NCBI GenBank assembly: GCA_937925515.1
Contig: CALALP010000045.1
Location: 38,029-102,028, forward strand
Origin: an uncultured Lachnoanaerobaculum sp.
GTDB lineage: Bacteria > Bacillota > Clostridia > Lachnospirales > Lachnospiraceae
Direction of reading: 5' to 3'
Length of the DNA: 64,000 bases
Shown here: piece by piece, positions 8,706-17,485 of the stretch
Layout: each line of letters begins with the position of its first letter
Numbering within the stretch: position 1 is the first letter of the stretch
Position numbers and translations under genes: made by a program
The notes under the pieces: model-generated
What the model was told of the DNA's origin: nothing
The model's database searches: none
The model's input: the letters and a program-made list of their open reading frames with translations, nothing else

Positions 8706-9729
8706 TAATGCTGTCGTTTAAATCTTTCATAACCGACTTTATAGTCCTAAGTACCTTTTCATAATCCATTCTCTTAGGCCCTACAATTCCTATTGTTCCT
8801 CTGATTCCATTACCAATTTCATAAACTGCTGTCAGAACTGAACAATCTTGCATATTTTGAATTGGAAGTTCCTCGCCTATATAAACCTGTACTGCATGTT
8901 TGTCATCTTCCGGCTCTATGGTTTCCTCAAATATTTTCTTAAGTTTATCTTTTTCTTCAATAGTATCAATAAGTTTGCTTGCCTTATCTCCACCTGTAAG
9001 TTCAGGATATTTGAAAATGTTAGTTGTACCACTAGTGTAAATCTGCATATTACTTGCTACATCTTTATACGCTTTTGCAATTTCAGTAAGAACTACATCT
9101 ACAACATCTCTTAAATTTCCTGCTTTCTCTTTAAGTTCAGACATAATGTTTAGACTTATCTCATCTACTGAAAGCCCATTGATACTTGTGTTTATCAAAA
9201 GATTTAAATTAAGTAATTCATCTTCCTCAAGTACTCTTTCAATATCTATAATATTATTTTTTATAATGTTACCGTCAAAGACGATAACTGCAAGTATCTT
9301 AGTATCTTCAATTTTAGAAATCTGTATAAACTTTATCTTCATCTTATGAGTAAGTGGACCACTTATAAGAGTTGCATAATTAGTATTCAAAGCTATTATT
9401 TTTGCAAGTTGCTTTAAAACATTTTCAAGCTTATCAACTCTATCAAGCATTTCAGTCCTAAATCCGGAAATTTCTAATTCCTTATCTTTTAAAATCTCAT
9501 CAACATAAAATCTATAGCCCTTATCGGAGGGGATTCGTCCGGCAGATGTATAAGGTTGGAGTATATATCCCATATCTTCCAAATCACTCATTTCATTTCT
9601 GATCGTGGCACTACTTAGCCCCAAACCGGGTAACTTAGAAATAGTTCTTGAACCAACGGGTTCGCCTGTTTCCATGTAATTGTTGATAATGGCTTTTAAA
9701 ATCTTTTCTTTTCTATCATCAAGTTCCAA
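8695..9729 (-). CDS. hrcA: Heat-inducible transcription repressor HrcA
   Basis: A 344-residue repressor with an N-terminal winged helix (VGSRTISK, LSSATIRNEMSDLEDMGYI) and the family's dimerisation and GAF-like domains. It binds CIRCE and depends on chaperone for activity. The frame opens with ATG at 9771, but that ATG lies inside the CIRCE element and lacks a Shine-Dalgarno. TTG at 9729 (product start ELDDRKEKIL) follows GGGAGAGGTG at correct spacing and gives the standard N terminus, so it is chosen. First gene of hrcA-grpE-dnaK-dnaJ. Confidence 0.96.
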   Translation of the reverse strand: MELDDRKEKILKAIINNYMETGEPVGSRTISKLPGLGLSSATIRNEMSDLEDMGYILQPYTSAGRIPSDKGYRFYVDEILKDKELEISGFRTEMLDRVDKLENVLKQLAKIIALNTNYATLISGPLTHKMKIKFIQISKIEDTKILAVIVFDGNIIKNNIIDIERVLEEDELLNLNLLINTSINGLSVDEISLNIMSELKEKAGNLRDVVDVVLTEIAKAYKDVASNMQIYTSGTTNIFKYPELTGGDKASKLIDTIEEKDKLKKIFEETIEPEDDKHAVQVYIGEELPIQNMQDCSVLTAVYEIGNGIRGTIGIVGPKRMDYEKVLRTIKSVMKDLNDSINDK

Positions 9730-9757
9730 GTAATCACCTCTCCCTCTTCTAAGTTTG

Positions 9758-9784
9758 TTAGCACTCATCAAAGAGGAGTGCTAA
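9758..9784 (-). promoter_or_regulatory. CIRCE operator
   Basis: Perfect TTAGCACTC (9758-9766) and GAGTGCTAA (9776-9784) arms with the canonical nine-base spacer. This is the HrcA binding site and predicts heat induction of the whole hrcA-dnaJ operon and autoregulation. Confidence 0.98.
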
Positions 9785-9795
9785 CTTATGTTGAT

Positions 9796-9824
9796 ATAAT
9801 ATTCCATTTTTATTTATTTGTCAA
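9796..9824 (-). promoter_or_regulatory. Vegetative promoter of the hrcA operon
   Basis: On the minus strand TTGACA (9824-9819) and TATTAT (9801-9796) are separated by 17 bases and sit directly upstream of CIRCE, so HrcA bound there would block initiation or clearance. Confidence 0.8.
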
Positions 9825-9858
9825 CAACTATTTTGTGTTTTTTGTGTGTTTGAAAATG

Positions 9859-9887
9859 TTGCATTTTTTTGTCTATTACATTAAAAT
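9859..9887 (+). promoter_or_regulatory. Putative promoter of the C39-like peptidase gene
   Basis: TTGCAT (9859-9864) and TAAAAT (9882-9887) with a 17-base spacer, 70 bases before the ATG at 9957. Diverges from the hrcA promoter. Confidence 0.5.
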
Positions 9888-9956
9888 CTCGTATATCAGA
9901 TTTTTGTGTAATTACTTAGTATCATAACTCATACTTTAATATAGGAGAATCTAAAT

Positions 9957-10577
9957 ATGAAAAGTCCTTTACATTATCAAATTTCAGAATATGATTGTGG
10001 ACCTACAACTTTATTAAATGCTTTAAATTTTTTATTTGAAAGAGAGGAAATACCACCCGATATAATTAGAAATATTATGTTATATTGCTTAGATTGTTAT
10101 AGCCCTGAGGGAAGTCCCGGAAAAAGAGGAACTTCTAAAATGGCAATGATGTTTATAAGTAGTTGGCTTAATGGTTTTTCTGAAACCAAACAATTAAATA
10201 TATCATGTGAATATCTTACAGAGGATAAAGTTCACATCGGAAATAGGAGCATTATCAATGATACCCTCAAACGTGGAGGAGTTGTAGTTGTAAGGCTTTA
10301 TTATGATGTCTGGCACTATGTATTACTTACCGGAATAGATAAAGATTATATTATGATGTTTGATCCATATTATAATGTTTCAGACTTTAAAAATACAGAT
10401 ATAATAGTTTCACTTGATACTCCATTTCTATATAATAGATTAGTTCCTTTTAGCTATTTTAATAAAGAAGATACTAGCTTATACTCACTTGGAAGTATAA
10501 CAGATAGAGAGGCTGTTGTAATTTTTAATGAAGACACTAAAATTGAAGTTAATAAGAATATTGAATATTTTATCTAA
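9957..10577 (+). CDS. Lone C39-like cysteine peptidase domain protein
   Basis: A 206-residue protein that opens with the papain-like C39 motif YDCGPTTLLNALNFL (Cys14), followed by His120 in VWHYVLLTG and Asp136 in MMFDPY, giving the expected Cys-His-Asp set. C39 peptidases normally remove double-glycine leaders while fused to an ABC exporter; here there is no signal peptide, no membrane segment and no transporter nearby, so the protein is predicted to be cytoplasmic. Substrate unknown. AGGAGA site at 9943 and ATG at 9957. It faces the wall-binding gene cluster across a shared terminator. Confidence 0.75.
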   Translation: MKSPLHYQISEYDCGPTTLLNALNFLFEREEIPPDIIRNIMLYCLDCYSPEGSPGKRGTSKMAMMFISSWLNGFSETKQLNISCEYLTEDKVHIGNRSIINDTLKRGGVVVVRLYYDVWHYVLLTGIDKDYIMMFDPYYNVSDFKNTDIIVSLDTPFLYNRLVPFSYFNKEDTSLYSLGSITDREAVVIFNEDTKIEVNKNIEYFI

Positions 10578-10587
10578 TGTATACAAA

Positions 10588-10619
10588 GCGAGGGTTCTGC
10601 CAAATTTAACAGAACCCTC
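10588..10619. terminator. Bidirectional terminator between convergent genes
   Basis: Arms GAGGGTTCTG (10590-10599) and CAGAACCCTC (10610-10619) pair perfectly around a 10-base AT loop. It serves the C39-like gene on the plus strand and the last gene of the secreted-protein cluster on the minus strand. Confidence 0.75.
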
Positions 10620-10625
10620 TGAACC

Positions 10626-11321
10626 TTAATCAAATTTATCAGCCTTAGCTAACTCATCAGCTAGTTTTCGTATAATTTCTTGCATCTTTGCTTGGTTAAA
10701 CTCTGACTCTTTAGATAAAGCAATTAACTCTTTCTTATACAATATAATATTTCTTTCATTCACAAGCTTATCAGTGTAATATGCCATAGTTTTAAGATAT
10801 ATTTCTGTAATTTCATTTGGTAAAGCAAAAAACTCATCAATTACTGAAAGCTTTGCATCTAGTTGTTCTTCTTCAGTAAGTGAATTATACTCAGAATCAT
10901 CTGCAAGATTATGATATTTAACATACCACCTAGGGTATTTTATAGAAAATTCACTTACATTTTCTCCATTTGGATTTATACATATATGTGAGCCGGGATC
11001 AAAGTAATATCTTACTCCATTATACTCAATATCAGTTTGAGTGGCATTTCCATTTTCATCAAAATAGTACCAATCATTACTATTTTCATAATGCCACCAA
11101 CCTGTTATCATATAACCGTCTTTATCAAATCTATATAGTTTTTTACATATCGTTTCCCAAGTATCTTTGATATAAGTTCCGGCAGGAGCATCATCTTTTT
11201 TCTCATAATATCTCCAACCCTTTTCGTCCTGTTTCCAACAACCTGCATAAGAATTAAAGCCTATACATACTAAAAATATAATTGTAACTGTAAACAAAAA
11301 TAAATAATTTAATTTTTTCAA
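10626..11321 (-). CDS. Secreted wall-binding-repeat protein, type A (cluster gene 7)
   Basis: A 231-residue protein starting at a TTG (11321) with GGAG seven bases upstream. Signal peptide ends at NSYAG, then three degenerate wall-binding repeats (GWRYYE, YMITGWWH, WYYFDENGN, VRYYFDPGS) to about residue 120. The last ~110 residues form a charged helical domain (LIALSKESEFNQAKMQEI) shared with the genes at 12172 and 13746. No catalytic motif seen. Such repeats bind cell-wall polymers, so an extracellular surface role is inferred. Last gene of the cluster in transcription order. Confidence 0.8.
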   Translation of the reverse strand: MKKLNYLFLFTVTIIFLVCIGFNSYAGCWKQDEKGWRYYEKKDDAPAGTYIKDTWETICKKLYRFDKDGYMITGWWHYENSNDWYYFDENGNATQTDIEYNGVRYYFDPGSHICINPNGENVSEFSIKYPRWYVKYHNLADDSEYNSLTEEEQLDAKLSVIDEFFALPNEITEIYLKTMAYYTDKLVNERNIILYKKELIALSKESEFNQAKMQEIIRKLADELAKADKFD

Positions 11322-11370
11322 TGTTTAGCTCCTCTCCTTTAAAATATTTACTAGATAGCCACACAAATAT

Positions 11371-12153
11371 CTAATCTAAAAGACTATAAACTTCAAATAA
11401 TTTTTTAGTTGCCTTTTCTATTGCCTCTTTTTTTTCTAAATATCCCTCTTTTTTGCCTGATTCTAAAACCAACTTATAGTCATTTAAATAAGGAATCATT
11501 TTCTTGTATTCCTCAACTAAAGCTGTAATCTTTATATATTCAAGCTTGGCTTTTTCTTCTCCTTGTCCAAAGTCAAATGTAAACGCTTCAAACTTTTCTA
11601 TTAAATTATTTATTTCTATTATCTCATCTTCAATACCGTCAGCAGATAACATTTCCCACTTAAAATTCCATAAATTTTTAGTTTTCTTTTTGCAGTGATT
11701 AGCCCAACAAAGAAATTCTATTTTGGGGGATTTTTCACCACCGTCAGGGTTAAGACACCAACTTGTATGTTCATCAAAATAATATACAATCCCCTCTTTA
11801 ACAGGAGACGGTATCTCCTCGCCGTTAGGATTAATAGGGTCTATTGCAGCAGCACCGTCATTTTGTAGATATACCCACAAGTTAAGTTCCTCGTTTTCTC
11901 TATACCAACCTGTTCGCATATATCCGTCATCATCAAAATAATAATGCCTAAACATAATCCATAAATCTCCACTGCAATAATATTTTCCCTTACCCTTAAC
12001 TTCTATTACATTCTTACTATTAGAATACTCTGAATCATTTTCTACATTATATCTCCAACCCTTTTCGTCCTGCTCCCAAACACCTGCATAAGAACTAAAA
12101 GAAAAACCTAAAATCATCAATGACAATATTAAAATACTAATATATCTTTTCAT
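11371..12153 (-). CDS. Secreted wall-binding-repeat protein, type B (cluster gene 6)
   Basis: 260 residues; signal peptide ending SSYAG, followed by WEQDEKGWRYN, YYFDDDGYMRTGWY and VYYFDEHTSWCLNPDG. It is the most divergent type B copy: extra residues (DPINPNGEEIPSPV) separate the second and third repeats, and the helical C-terminal domain differs most from its paralogues while keeping VEEYKKM and LESGKKEGYLEKK. Good GGAGA site before ATG 12153. Function unknown; surface-associated by inference. Confidence 0.8.
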   Translation of the reverse strand: MKRYISILILSLMILGFSFSSYAGVWEQDEKGWRYNVENDSEYSNSKNVIEVKGKGKYYCSGDLWIMFRHYYFDDDGYMRTGWYRENEELNLWVYLQNDGAAAIDPINPNGEEIPSPVKEGIVYYFDEHTSWCLNPDGGEKSPKIEFLCWANHCKKKTKNLWNFKWEMLSADGIEDEIIEINNLIEKFEAFTFDFGQGEEKAKLEYIKITALVEEYKKMIPYLNDYKLVLESGKKEGYLEKKEAIEKATKKLFEVYSLLD

Positions 12154-12171
12154 AGCGTTCTCCTGTCAAAT

Positions 12172-12876
12172 TTACTCTTCAGTATCATTTACCTTATGTA
12201 ATTCACCTGCTAAATTTATCATAATCTCTTTTGCTTTAACTTCATTAAAATTAGGCTCTTTTGATAGATTTATTAACTCTTTTTTATAAGTTAAAATCTT
12301 TTTTTCATGTTCAAATTTCTCTCTAACATAATCTACTTCATATAAATATTTTTGTGGGATTTCTTTAGGCAATGAATAAAACTCATCAATAAGTTCAAGC
12401 CTCTTATTTATCTTATCTTCATCTTCAATCTCAAAGCTATTAATGACACTTGTATATTCATTAATTCTTCTTGCCCAATCCATATACTTTATAGTAAATT
12501 CATCTAAAGTTTCTCCGTTTGGGTTTAAACAATACCATAGAGTAGCATGAAAGTAATATTTTACTCCATTATCTTCAACATTGGTTTTAACTAATTTTCC
12601 GTCCTCGCCAAAATAATACCATAATTTATCATTTCCAAGTTCATATTCTGAGTTCCACCAACCTTTTGTTATATATCCGTCCTCATCAAAAAGATACTCG
12701 TCATTATCTATTGTCTTAACTTCATTTTTAATGTAAGTTCCTCCGGGTTCATTCTCATTATTCTCATAGTATCTCCAACCCCTTGAATCTTTTTCCCAAC
12801 CGTCTGCATAAGAATTAATACTTAAAAATGATATAAATATAAGTATAAATATAGGTAAATATATTTGTTTTCTCAT
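12172..12876 (-). CDS. Secreted wall-binding-repeat protein, type A (cluster gene 5)
   Basis: 234 residues, signal peptide ending NSYADG, then GWRYYENN, GYITKGWW, LWYYFGEDGKL and VKYYFHATLWYCLNPNG. The helical tail carries KKELINLSKEPNFNEVKAKEI, nearly the same motif as in the genes at 10626 and 13746. Starts at ATG 12876 after GAGAGGG and lies 18 bases before the next gene, so it is probably co-transcribed with its neighbours. Confidence 0.8.
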   Translation of the reverse strand: MRKQIYLPIFILIFISFLSINSYADGWEKDSRGWRYYENNENEPGGTYIKNEVKTIDNDEYLFDEDGYITKGWWNSEYELGNDKLWYYFGEDGKLVKTNVEDNGVKYYFHATLWYCLNPNGETLDEFTIKYMDWARRINEYTSVINSFEIEDEDKINKRLELIDEFYSLPKEIPQKYLYEVDYVREKFEHEKKILTYKKELINLSKEPNFNEVKAKEIMINLAGELHKVNDTEE

Positions 12877-12905
12877 AAAGCCCTCTCTTTCTAAGTAACT
12901 TTAGT

Positions 12906-13697
12906 TTAAGCTGTTGTTTTGATTTCAAACTTTCTAATTAACTTCTTTAACTTATCAATCTCTTCCTTATCCTTTTCTATCATTTTGCATTTTTCTACAA
13001 GTCCATCAGGTCTTCCTGATTCTAAAAGTGTTGCATATTCTTCAAGATGAGTTATCATTTTTTTATATTCTTCCATTACATTTGTATAGCCTGCATAAGG
13101 AATTCTATTTTCCTTTACCTCAAAGTTTTTATCTAATGATTCAAATTCAGTAACCATATCTCTAATATTTTTTATATACTCTCTAACCTCGTCGGCTGTC
13201 ATACCAAAGAAATTATCAGGTATATCCGTTGTATTACTAAACCTACCATATTGATAAGAGTAATACCAACTATTAAAAATTTCATCTACTGTAAAATCAC
13301 TGCCGTCAGGATTAAGACACCAACCTGTTGATTCTTCAAAATAATATGTCTTGCCATTTTCTATAAGAGGTTTAGTCCTCAAACTTCCGTCTTCTTCAAT
13401 ATAATACCATGAACCCTCATCATTGCACCAACCTGTTATCATATAGCCATTATCATCAAAAAAATATCTTTTATAATCTATATAATGACTGCGATTTCTA
13501 ATATATTTACCGTCTTTAATATATTCCTTGTCTATATACTTTATATATTCCTTATAGAACTCATCATCTTTAATATTGTATCTCCAACCCTTATCATCTT
13601 TTTCCCAAGTTCCTGCATAAGAACTAAAATAAGAGCTTGTTGAAAAGCCTAAAATCACAAACAAAGCTATTATTAAAATGCTAATATATTTTTTCAT
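12906..13697 (-). CDS. Secreted wall-binding-repeat protein, type B (cluster gene 4)
   Basis: 263 residues. The signal peptide has the longer form ending SSYFSSYAG, shared with the gene at 15359. Repeats: WEKDDKGWRYN, a tyrosine/lysine-rich insert (about residues 45-75), FFDDNGYMITGWC, GSWYYIEEDGSLRT, GKTYYFEESTGWCLNPDG. The C-terminal helical domain has MEEYKKMITHLEEYATLLES and GRPDGLVEK. AAGGAGAA site before ATG 13697. Confidence 0.8.
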   Translation of the reverse strand: MKKYISILIIALFVILGFSTSSYFSSYAGTWEKDDKGWRYNIKDDEFYKEYIKYIDKEYIKDGKYIRNRSHYIDYKRYFFDDNGYMITGWCNDEGSWYYIEEDGSLRTKPLIENGKTYYFEESTGWCLNPDGSDFTVDEIFNSWYYSYQYGRFSNTTDIPDNFFGMTADEVREYIKNIRDMVTEFESLDKNFEVKENRIPYAGYTNVMEEYKKMITHLEEYATLLESGRPDGLVEKCKMIEKDKEEIDKLKKLIRKFEIKTTA

Positions 13698-13745
13698 GGT
13701 GTTCTCCTTGCTTATTAATTCTAAGTATAAATAAAAACAACTTAA

Positions 13746-14465
13746 CTAATCTAATTCATATTCATTATGAAATAAATCTTCCTTATATGGCCCATCTTCC
13801 TTATATAATTCATCTGTTATCTTCTTCATTACTTCTTTCATCTTAGCTTGGTTAAATTCAGGCTGTTCAGATAGTTCAATTAATTCCTTTTTATACAACA
13901 ATATATTCTTAGTTCTTCCAAGCCTTTTTCTCTTTACCTCTAATTCATATAAATAATTTTGAGGTATATCGCTTGGAAGATTATATAATTCATCAATTAT
14001 AGAAATTAGTTTATCTATATCTTCTTTCTCATTAAGAATGTTTTTATCCTCTACAAATTTATCATGTTTAATCTGCCAATTACGATAGGCTAGAACAAAT
14101 TCTGATACTTTATCTCCGTCCTTATTAAGACATTTTCCTGTTTCAGGGTCAAAGTAATAAGTAACTCCTTTATAAGCTAAACTTGTTTTAAGCATTTTCC
14201 CTGATTCATCATAGTAGTACCAATCATCATAATAGTCATTATGCCACCAACCGGTTATCATATAGCCATTTTCATCAAATCTATATTTCTCTTCATCTAT
14301 TTCACTATCATTGTCTTTAATGTAATCCCCTCCCGGGCCATTGTAATTATCAAGATAATATCTCCAACCCTTTGAATCTTGTTTCCAACCCTCTGCATAA
14401 GAATTAATACTAATAAATAAAGTAAATACTGTCATAAATGTAAACAAACAAACTGATTTTTTCAT
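13746..14465 (-). CDS. Secreted wall-binding-repeat protein, type A (cluster gene 3)
   Basis: 239 residues from ATG 14465, which follows AAAAGGAGAA; a frame extension to 14486 would need TTG and has no better site. Signal peptide ends NSYAEG. Repeats GWRYYLDN, GYMITGWWHN, WYYYDESGKM and VTYYFDPETGKCLN are the closest to the canonical form in the type A set. The helical tail ends in an acidic, tyrosine-containing stretch not found in the other type A copies. Confidence 0.8.
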   Translation of the reverse strand: MKKSVCLFTFMTVFTLFISINSYAEGWKQDSKGWRYYLDNYNGPGGDYIKDNDSEIDEEKYRFDENGYMITGWWHNDYYDDWYYYDESGKMLKTSLAYKGVTYYFDPETGKCLNKDGDKVSEFVLAYRNWQIKHDKFVEDKNILNEKEDIDKLISIIDELYNLPSDIPQNYLYELEVKRKRLGRTKNILLYKKELIELSEQPEFNQAKMKEVMKKITDELYKEDGPYKEDLFHNEYELD

Positions 14466-14521
14466 ATAAAATTCTCCTTTTAACAATATATTAAGCTGTA
14501 TTTAAATTTTAAATGATAATT

Positions 14522-15310
14522 TTATTGGACTGATAAATATGACCCTAGTAAAAATGAATCTATCTTTTCTAACTTCTCCAAATCTTCATATATTAACTTC
14601 TTTTTCTCTATAAGCCCCTCCGGCTTTCCTGCCTCTAAGATTACTGCATATTCTTCTAAATGAACTGTAAGATTTTTATATTCTTCTACTAAAGCACCAT
14701 ATTCTATATAAAATTCTCTCATATATTTTAACTTAAAATCATTTTTTAAATTCTCAAAATTTTCAACTGCTGTTTTTATACTTTCTATGTACTCTCTTAC
14801 TTCTTTTGACTCTATAGCATATTTATAAGATTGTAAGCGTTGCTTAATAGAACTATACTTTACACTAAGTTCCCCTCTATTAAATATATACCATAATCCA
14901 AAATCAATATCAGTACTAGCATCTTCCCCCTCAGGATTAGTACAAAAGTGCGTATCAGAATCAAAGTAATAAATTTTCCTATTAGATTCAATAAGAGGTT
15001 CTGTCCTAAAGTTTCCGTCTTCTTCAATGTATACTAACTTATCATTTTCGAGCTTATGCCAACCTGTTTCCATAAAGCCTTTTGAATCAAAATAATAAGT
15101 CTTGCCGTCAATAGTAAGGCTACCATTACAATAATATTTCTCTCCATTTTTAAGTTCTATTAAATGTTCACTATCCTTGTACTGCTCATCATTTTTTACA
15201 TTATACTGCCAGCCTCCATATTTATTTTCCCATACCCCTGCATAAGATTTAACACTTATACAAATTGTAAATATAGAAGTAACTATAAATAGATAATTTA
15301 ACTTTTTCAT
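14522..15310 (-). CDS. Secreted wall-binding-repeat protein, type B (cluster gene 2)
   Basis: 262 residues; signal peptide ends KSYAG. Repeats: GVWENKYGGWQYN, KTYYFDSKGFMETGWH, LVYIEEDGNFRTEPL, RKIYYFDSDTHFCTNPEG. The C-terminal domain has EEYKNLTVHLEEYAVILEAGKPEGLIEKK. The AGGAGG site is about 15 bases from the ATG, unusually far, so translation may be weaker or start differently from the other copies. Confidence 0.78.
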   Translation of the reverse strand: MKKLNYLFIVTSIFTICISVKSYAGVWENKYGGWQYNVKNDEQYKDSEHLIELKNGEKYYCNGSLTIDGKTYYFDSKGFMETGWHKLENDKLVYIEEDGNFRTEPLIESNRKIYYFDSDTHFCTNPEGEDASTDIDFGLWYIFNRGELSVKYSSIKQRLQSYKYAIESKEVREYIESIKTAVENFENLKNDFKLKYMREFYIEYGALVEEYKNLTVHLEEYAVILEAGKPEGLIEKKKLIYEDLEKLEKIDSFLLGSYLSVQ

Positions 15311-15358
15311 ATTATTTAGAATTAACCTCCTCTCTGTATTTAAGTAAATATTTCACAT

Positions 15359-16159
15359 TTATTTTAATTCTTCAGATAGTTTATTTATTGCGAAAAGATG
15401 TAGTTTCTCTATTTTCTCACGCTCTTTATCTATAAGATTTTCTTTTTCTAAAAGCCCTGCCGGATTTTTGCTTTCTAACATTGTTGCATATTCTTCTAAA
15501 TAAACTTCTAGTTTTCTATATTCTTCTACCAAAGCAGAAAACTCTATATAATAAACTTTAGTTGTCGCCTCCTTAAAATTAGAATTTAATGATTCAAATT
15601 TTGCGATAATATTTTTTATTTTCTCTGCATGCTCTCTCAAATATTCAGGTGGTGCTGCTGTATAGTTTTTATAATAATCTAAATCTCTTAGTCTAATTAA
15701 CTCTGAACTAAATAAGTTATACCAAGCATAAAATGCCATATCTGCTGAAATTTCATTACCGTCAGGATTAAGGCATATATTGGAAAAACTATCAAAATAA
15801 TATGTTTTCCCATTTTCTACTAGAGGTTCAGTTCTCCAACTTCCATTTTCTTCAATGTAAATCCATATTCCCTCTCCATAAGGTTCAAACCAACCTGTTA
15901 TTATATATCCGTCCTTATCAAAATGATATATATTATCATCAATTAAGTAGTATTCCCCACAATAATACCTACCCTTACCTTTAACCTCTATTACATATTC
16001 ATCATCTATATCCTCAAAATCCTCATCGCCCTCTATATTATATCTCCAACCTTTATCATCTTTTTCCCAAGTCCCTGCATAAGAACTAAAATAAGAGCTT
16101 ATTGAAAAAACTAAAATCACAAATAAAGTCATTATTAAAATGCTAATACTTCTTCTCAT
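15359..16159 (-). CDS. Secreted wall-binding-repeat protein, type B (cluster gene 1)
   Basis: First gene of the cluster in transcription order, 266 residues. Long signal peptide ending SSYFSSYAG; repeats WEKDDKGWRYN, YHFDKDGYIITGWF, IWIYIEENGSWRTEPL and GKTYYFDSFSNICLNPDG. The helical C terminus has VEEYRKLEVYLEEYATMLES. AGGAG site and ATG at 16159. The 113 bases upstream, after ldh, hold only AT-rich sequence and a perfect 12-base palindrome (GAATTTAAATTC, 16187-16198). Confidence 0.8.
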   Translation of the reverse strand: MRRSISILIMTLFVILVFSISSYFSSYAGTWEKDDKGWRYNIEGDEDFEDIDDEYVIEVKGKGRYYCGEYYLIDDNIYHFDKDGYIITGWFEPYGEGIWIYIEENGSWRTEPLVENGKTYYFDSFSNICLNPDGNEISADMAFYAWYNLFSSELIRLRDLDYYKNYTAAPPEYLREHAEKIKNIIAKFESLNSNFKEATTKVYYIEFSALVEEYRKLEVYLEEYATMLESKNPAGLLEKENLIDKEREKIEKLHLFAINKLSEELK

Positions 16160-16272
16160 AATTTTCTCCTATAAAGGGGTATTACATTAATAGAATTTAA
16201 ATTCATATATGCAACACCCCATAAGTTAATTAAATAAAGTTAATTCTAAATCTATAAGCATTTCCAAATATC

Positions 16273-17223
16273 CTATTTATCAGCCTCACTGAAATTTTGT
16301 CTTAAGGCATCACATGAAACATCAAACTTTTTCTTTTCTTCATCAGTTAGAGAAATCTCTATAACCTTTTGAATACCATTTTTATTTATAAGACAAGGAA
16401 CTCCTACAAATACTCCTGTTTGACCATATTCGCCCCTTAAGTTTGCACTTACGGTAAGAACTGAGCTTTCATCTCCAAGTATTGCCTTTGTAATTCTTGT
16501 AAGACTCATTCCTATACCATAGTAAGTAGCTCTTTTTGCCTCGATTATTTTATAAGCTGCTGTACGCACATCTTCCTCAATCTTTACAAGCTCATCTTTT
16601 GAAAGTGTTCCATTTGACTCTTCAAAAAACTCTAAAATAGGTTTTGTAGAAAGCATTGCATTGCTCCATGGAATGAACTCTGAATCCCCATGTTCTCCAA
16701 TTACATAAGCATGCACACTTCTTGGGTCTGCATGTATGTAATTTCCTAAAAGATACCTAAGTCTTGCAGAGTCAAGTGCAGTACCTGAGCCTATAACTCT
16801 TCGTGGGTTAAATCCTGATAAATCACATGTAATTTGTGTCATTACATCTACCGGATTAGTAGCTACTAAAAAGATTCCATTAAAACCACTTTCAGTAATA
16901 GGGTCAATTATTGATTTAAATACTACTGTATTTCTTTGTAAAAGTTCTCTCCTTGACTCTCCCGGTTTTTGTGCAACACCTGCACATATAACAACTATAT
17001 CTGCATCTTTACAGTCATGGTAATCTCCTGCCCAAATTCTCATATGTGAACTTGAAAAAGCAAGTCCATGATTTAAGTCCATTGCCTCTCCTATGGCTCT
17101 TTCTCTATTTACATCAATTAAAACCAATTCATCACAAGTATTTTGATTAAGCATCGCATAAGCATAACTCATACCAACCATACCACAACCGACTAAAACA
17201 ACTTTTCTCTTGTCTGATTTCAT
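16273..17223 (-). CDS. ldh: L-lactate dehydrogenase
   Basis: A 316-residue NAD-dependent enzyme interconverting pyruvate and L-lactate. Rossmann loop VLVGCGMVGMSYA; catalytic loop AGVAQKPGESRRELLQRN with the Gln that marks lactate rather than malate specificity and the loop Arg; TNPVDVMT; GSGTALDSARLR with Asp and substrate-binding Arg; GEHGDSE with catalytic His. ATG at 17223 follows AAAGGAGA; the longer frame to 17271 is not needed. It lies upstream of the wall-binding cluster with no clear terminator between. Confidence 0.95.
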   Translation of the reverse strand: MKSDKRKVVLVGCGMVGMSYAYAMLNQNTCDELVLIDVNRERAIGEAMDLNHGLAFSSSHMRIWAGDYHDCKDADIVVICAGVAQKPGESRRELLQRNTVVFKSIIDPITESGFNGIFLVATNPVDVMTQITCDLSGFNPRRVIGSGTALDSARLRYLLGNYIHADPRSVHAYVIGEHGDSEFIPWSNAMLSTKPILEFFEESNGTLSKDELVKIEEDVRTAAYKIIEAKRATYYGIGMSLTRITKAILGDESSVLTVSANLRGEYGQTGVFVGVPCLINKNGIQKVIEISLTDEEKKKFDVSCDALRQNFSEADK

Positions 17224-17485
17224 ATTTGTATCTCCTTTTTTAATTTTTTGTAAATGCTGTCTTGAATACACTATGCTAAAAGTATATTCATAAATATTCT
17301 ACCACAAATCCAAAAAAAATGTTATATTTTTTGTGATTTTTTAGATTTTTCTATATAGAACTTAGAATCAGTCTTATGAAAAACTTCTACAAATTTTGTC
17401 AGATTACAGCTTTATTTTTCTTTTTGAAAATGTTATAATAATAGTGTTTGCTTTGTGTCCGATTCAACAATAAGAGGTGAAAATT

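Noticed and set aside
16172..16222. GGGGTRTT and GCAACACCCC flanking an AT-rich stretch as a third repeat copy or ldh terminator
   Set aside because: Pairing is only five to seven bases with a large loop, no T-run follows, and similarity to the repeat ends is limited to TGCAACACCC.
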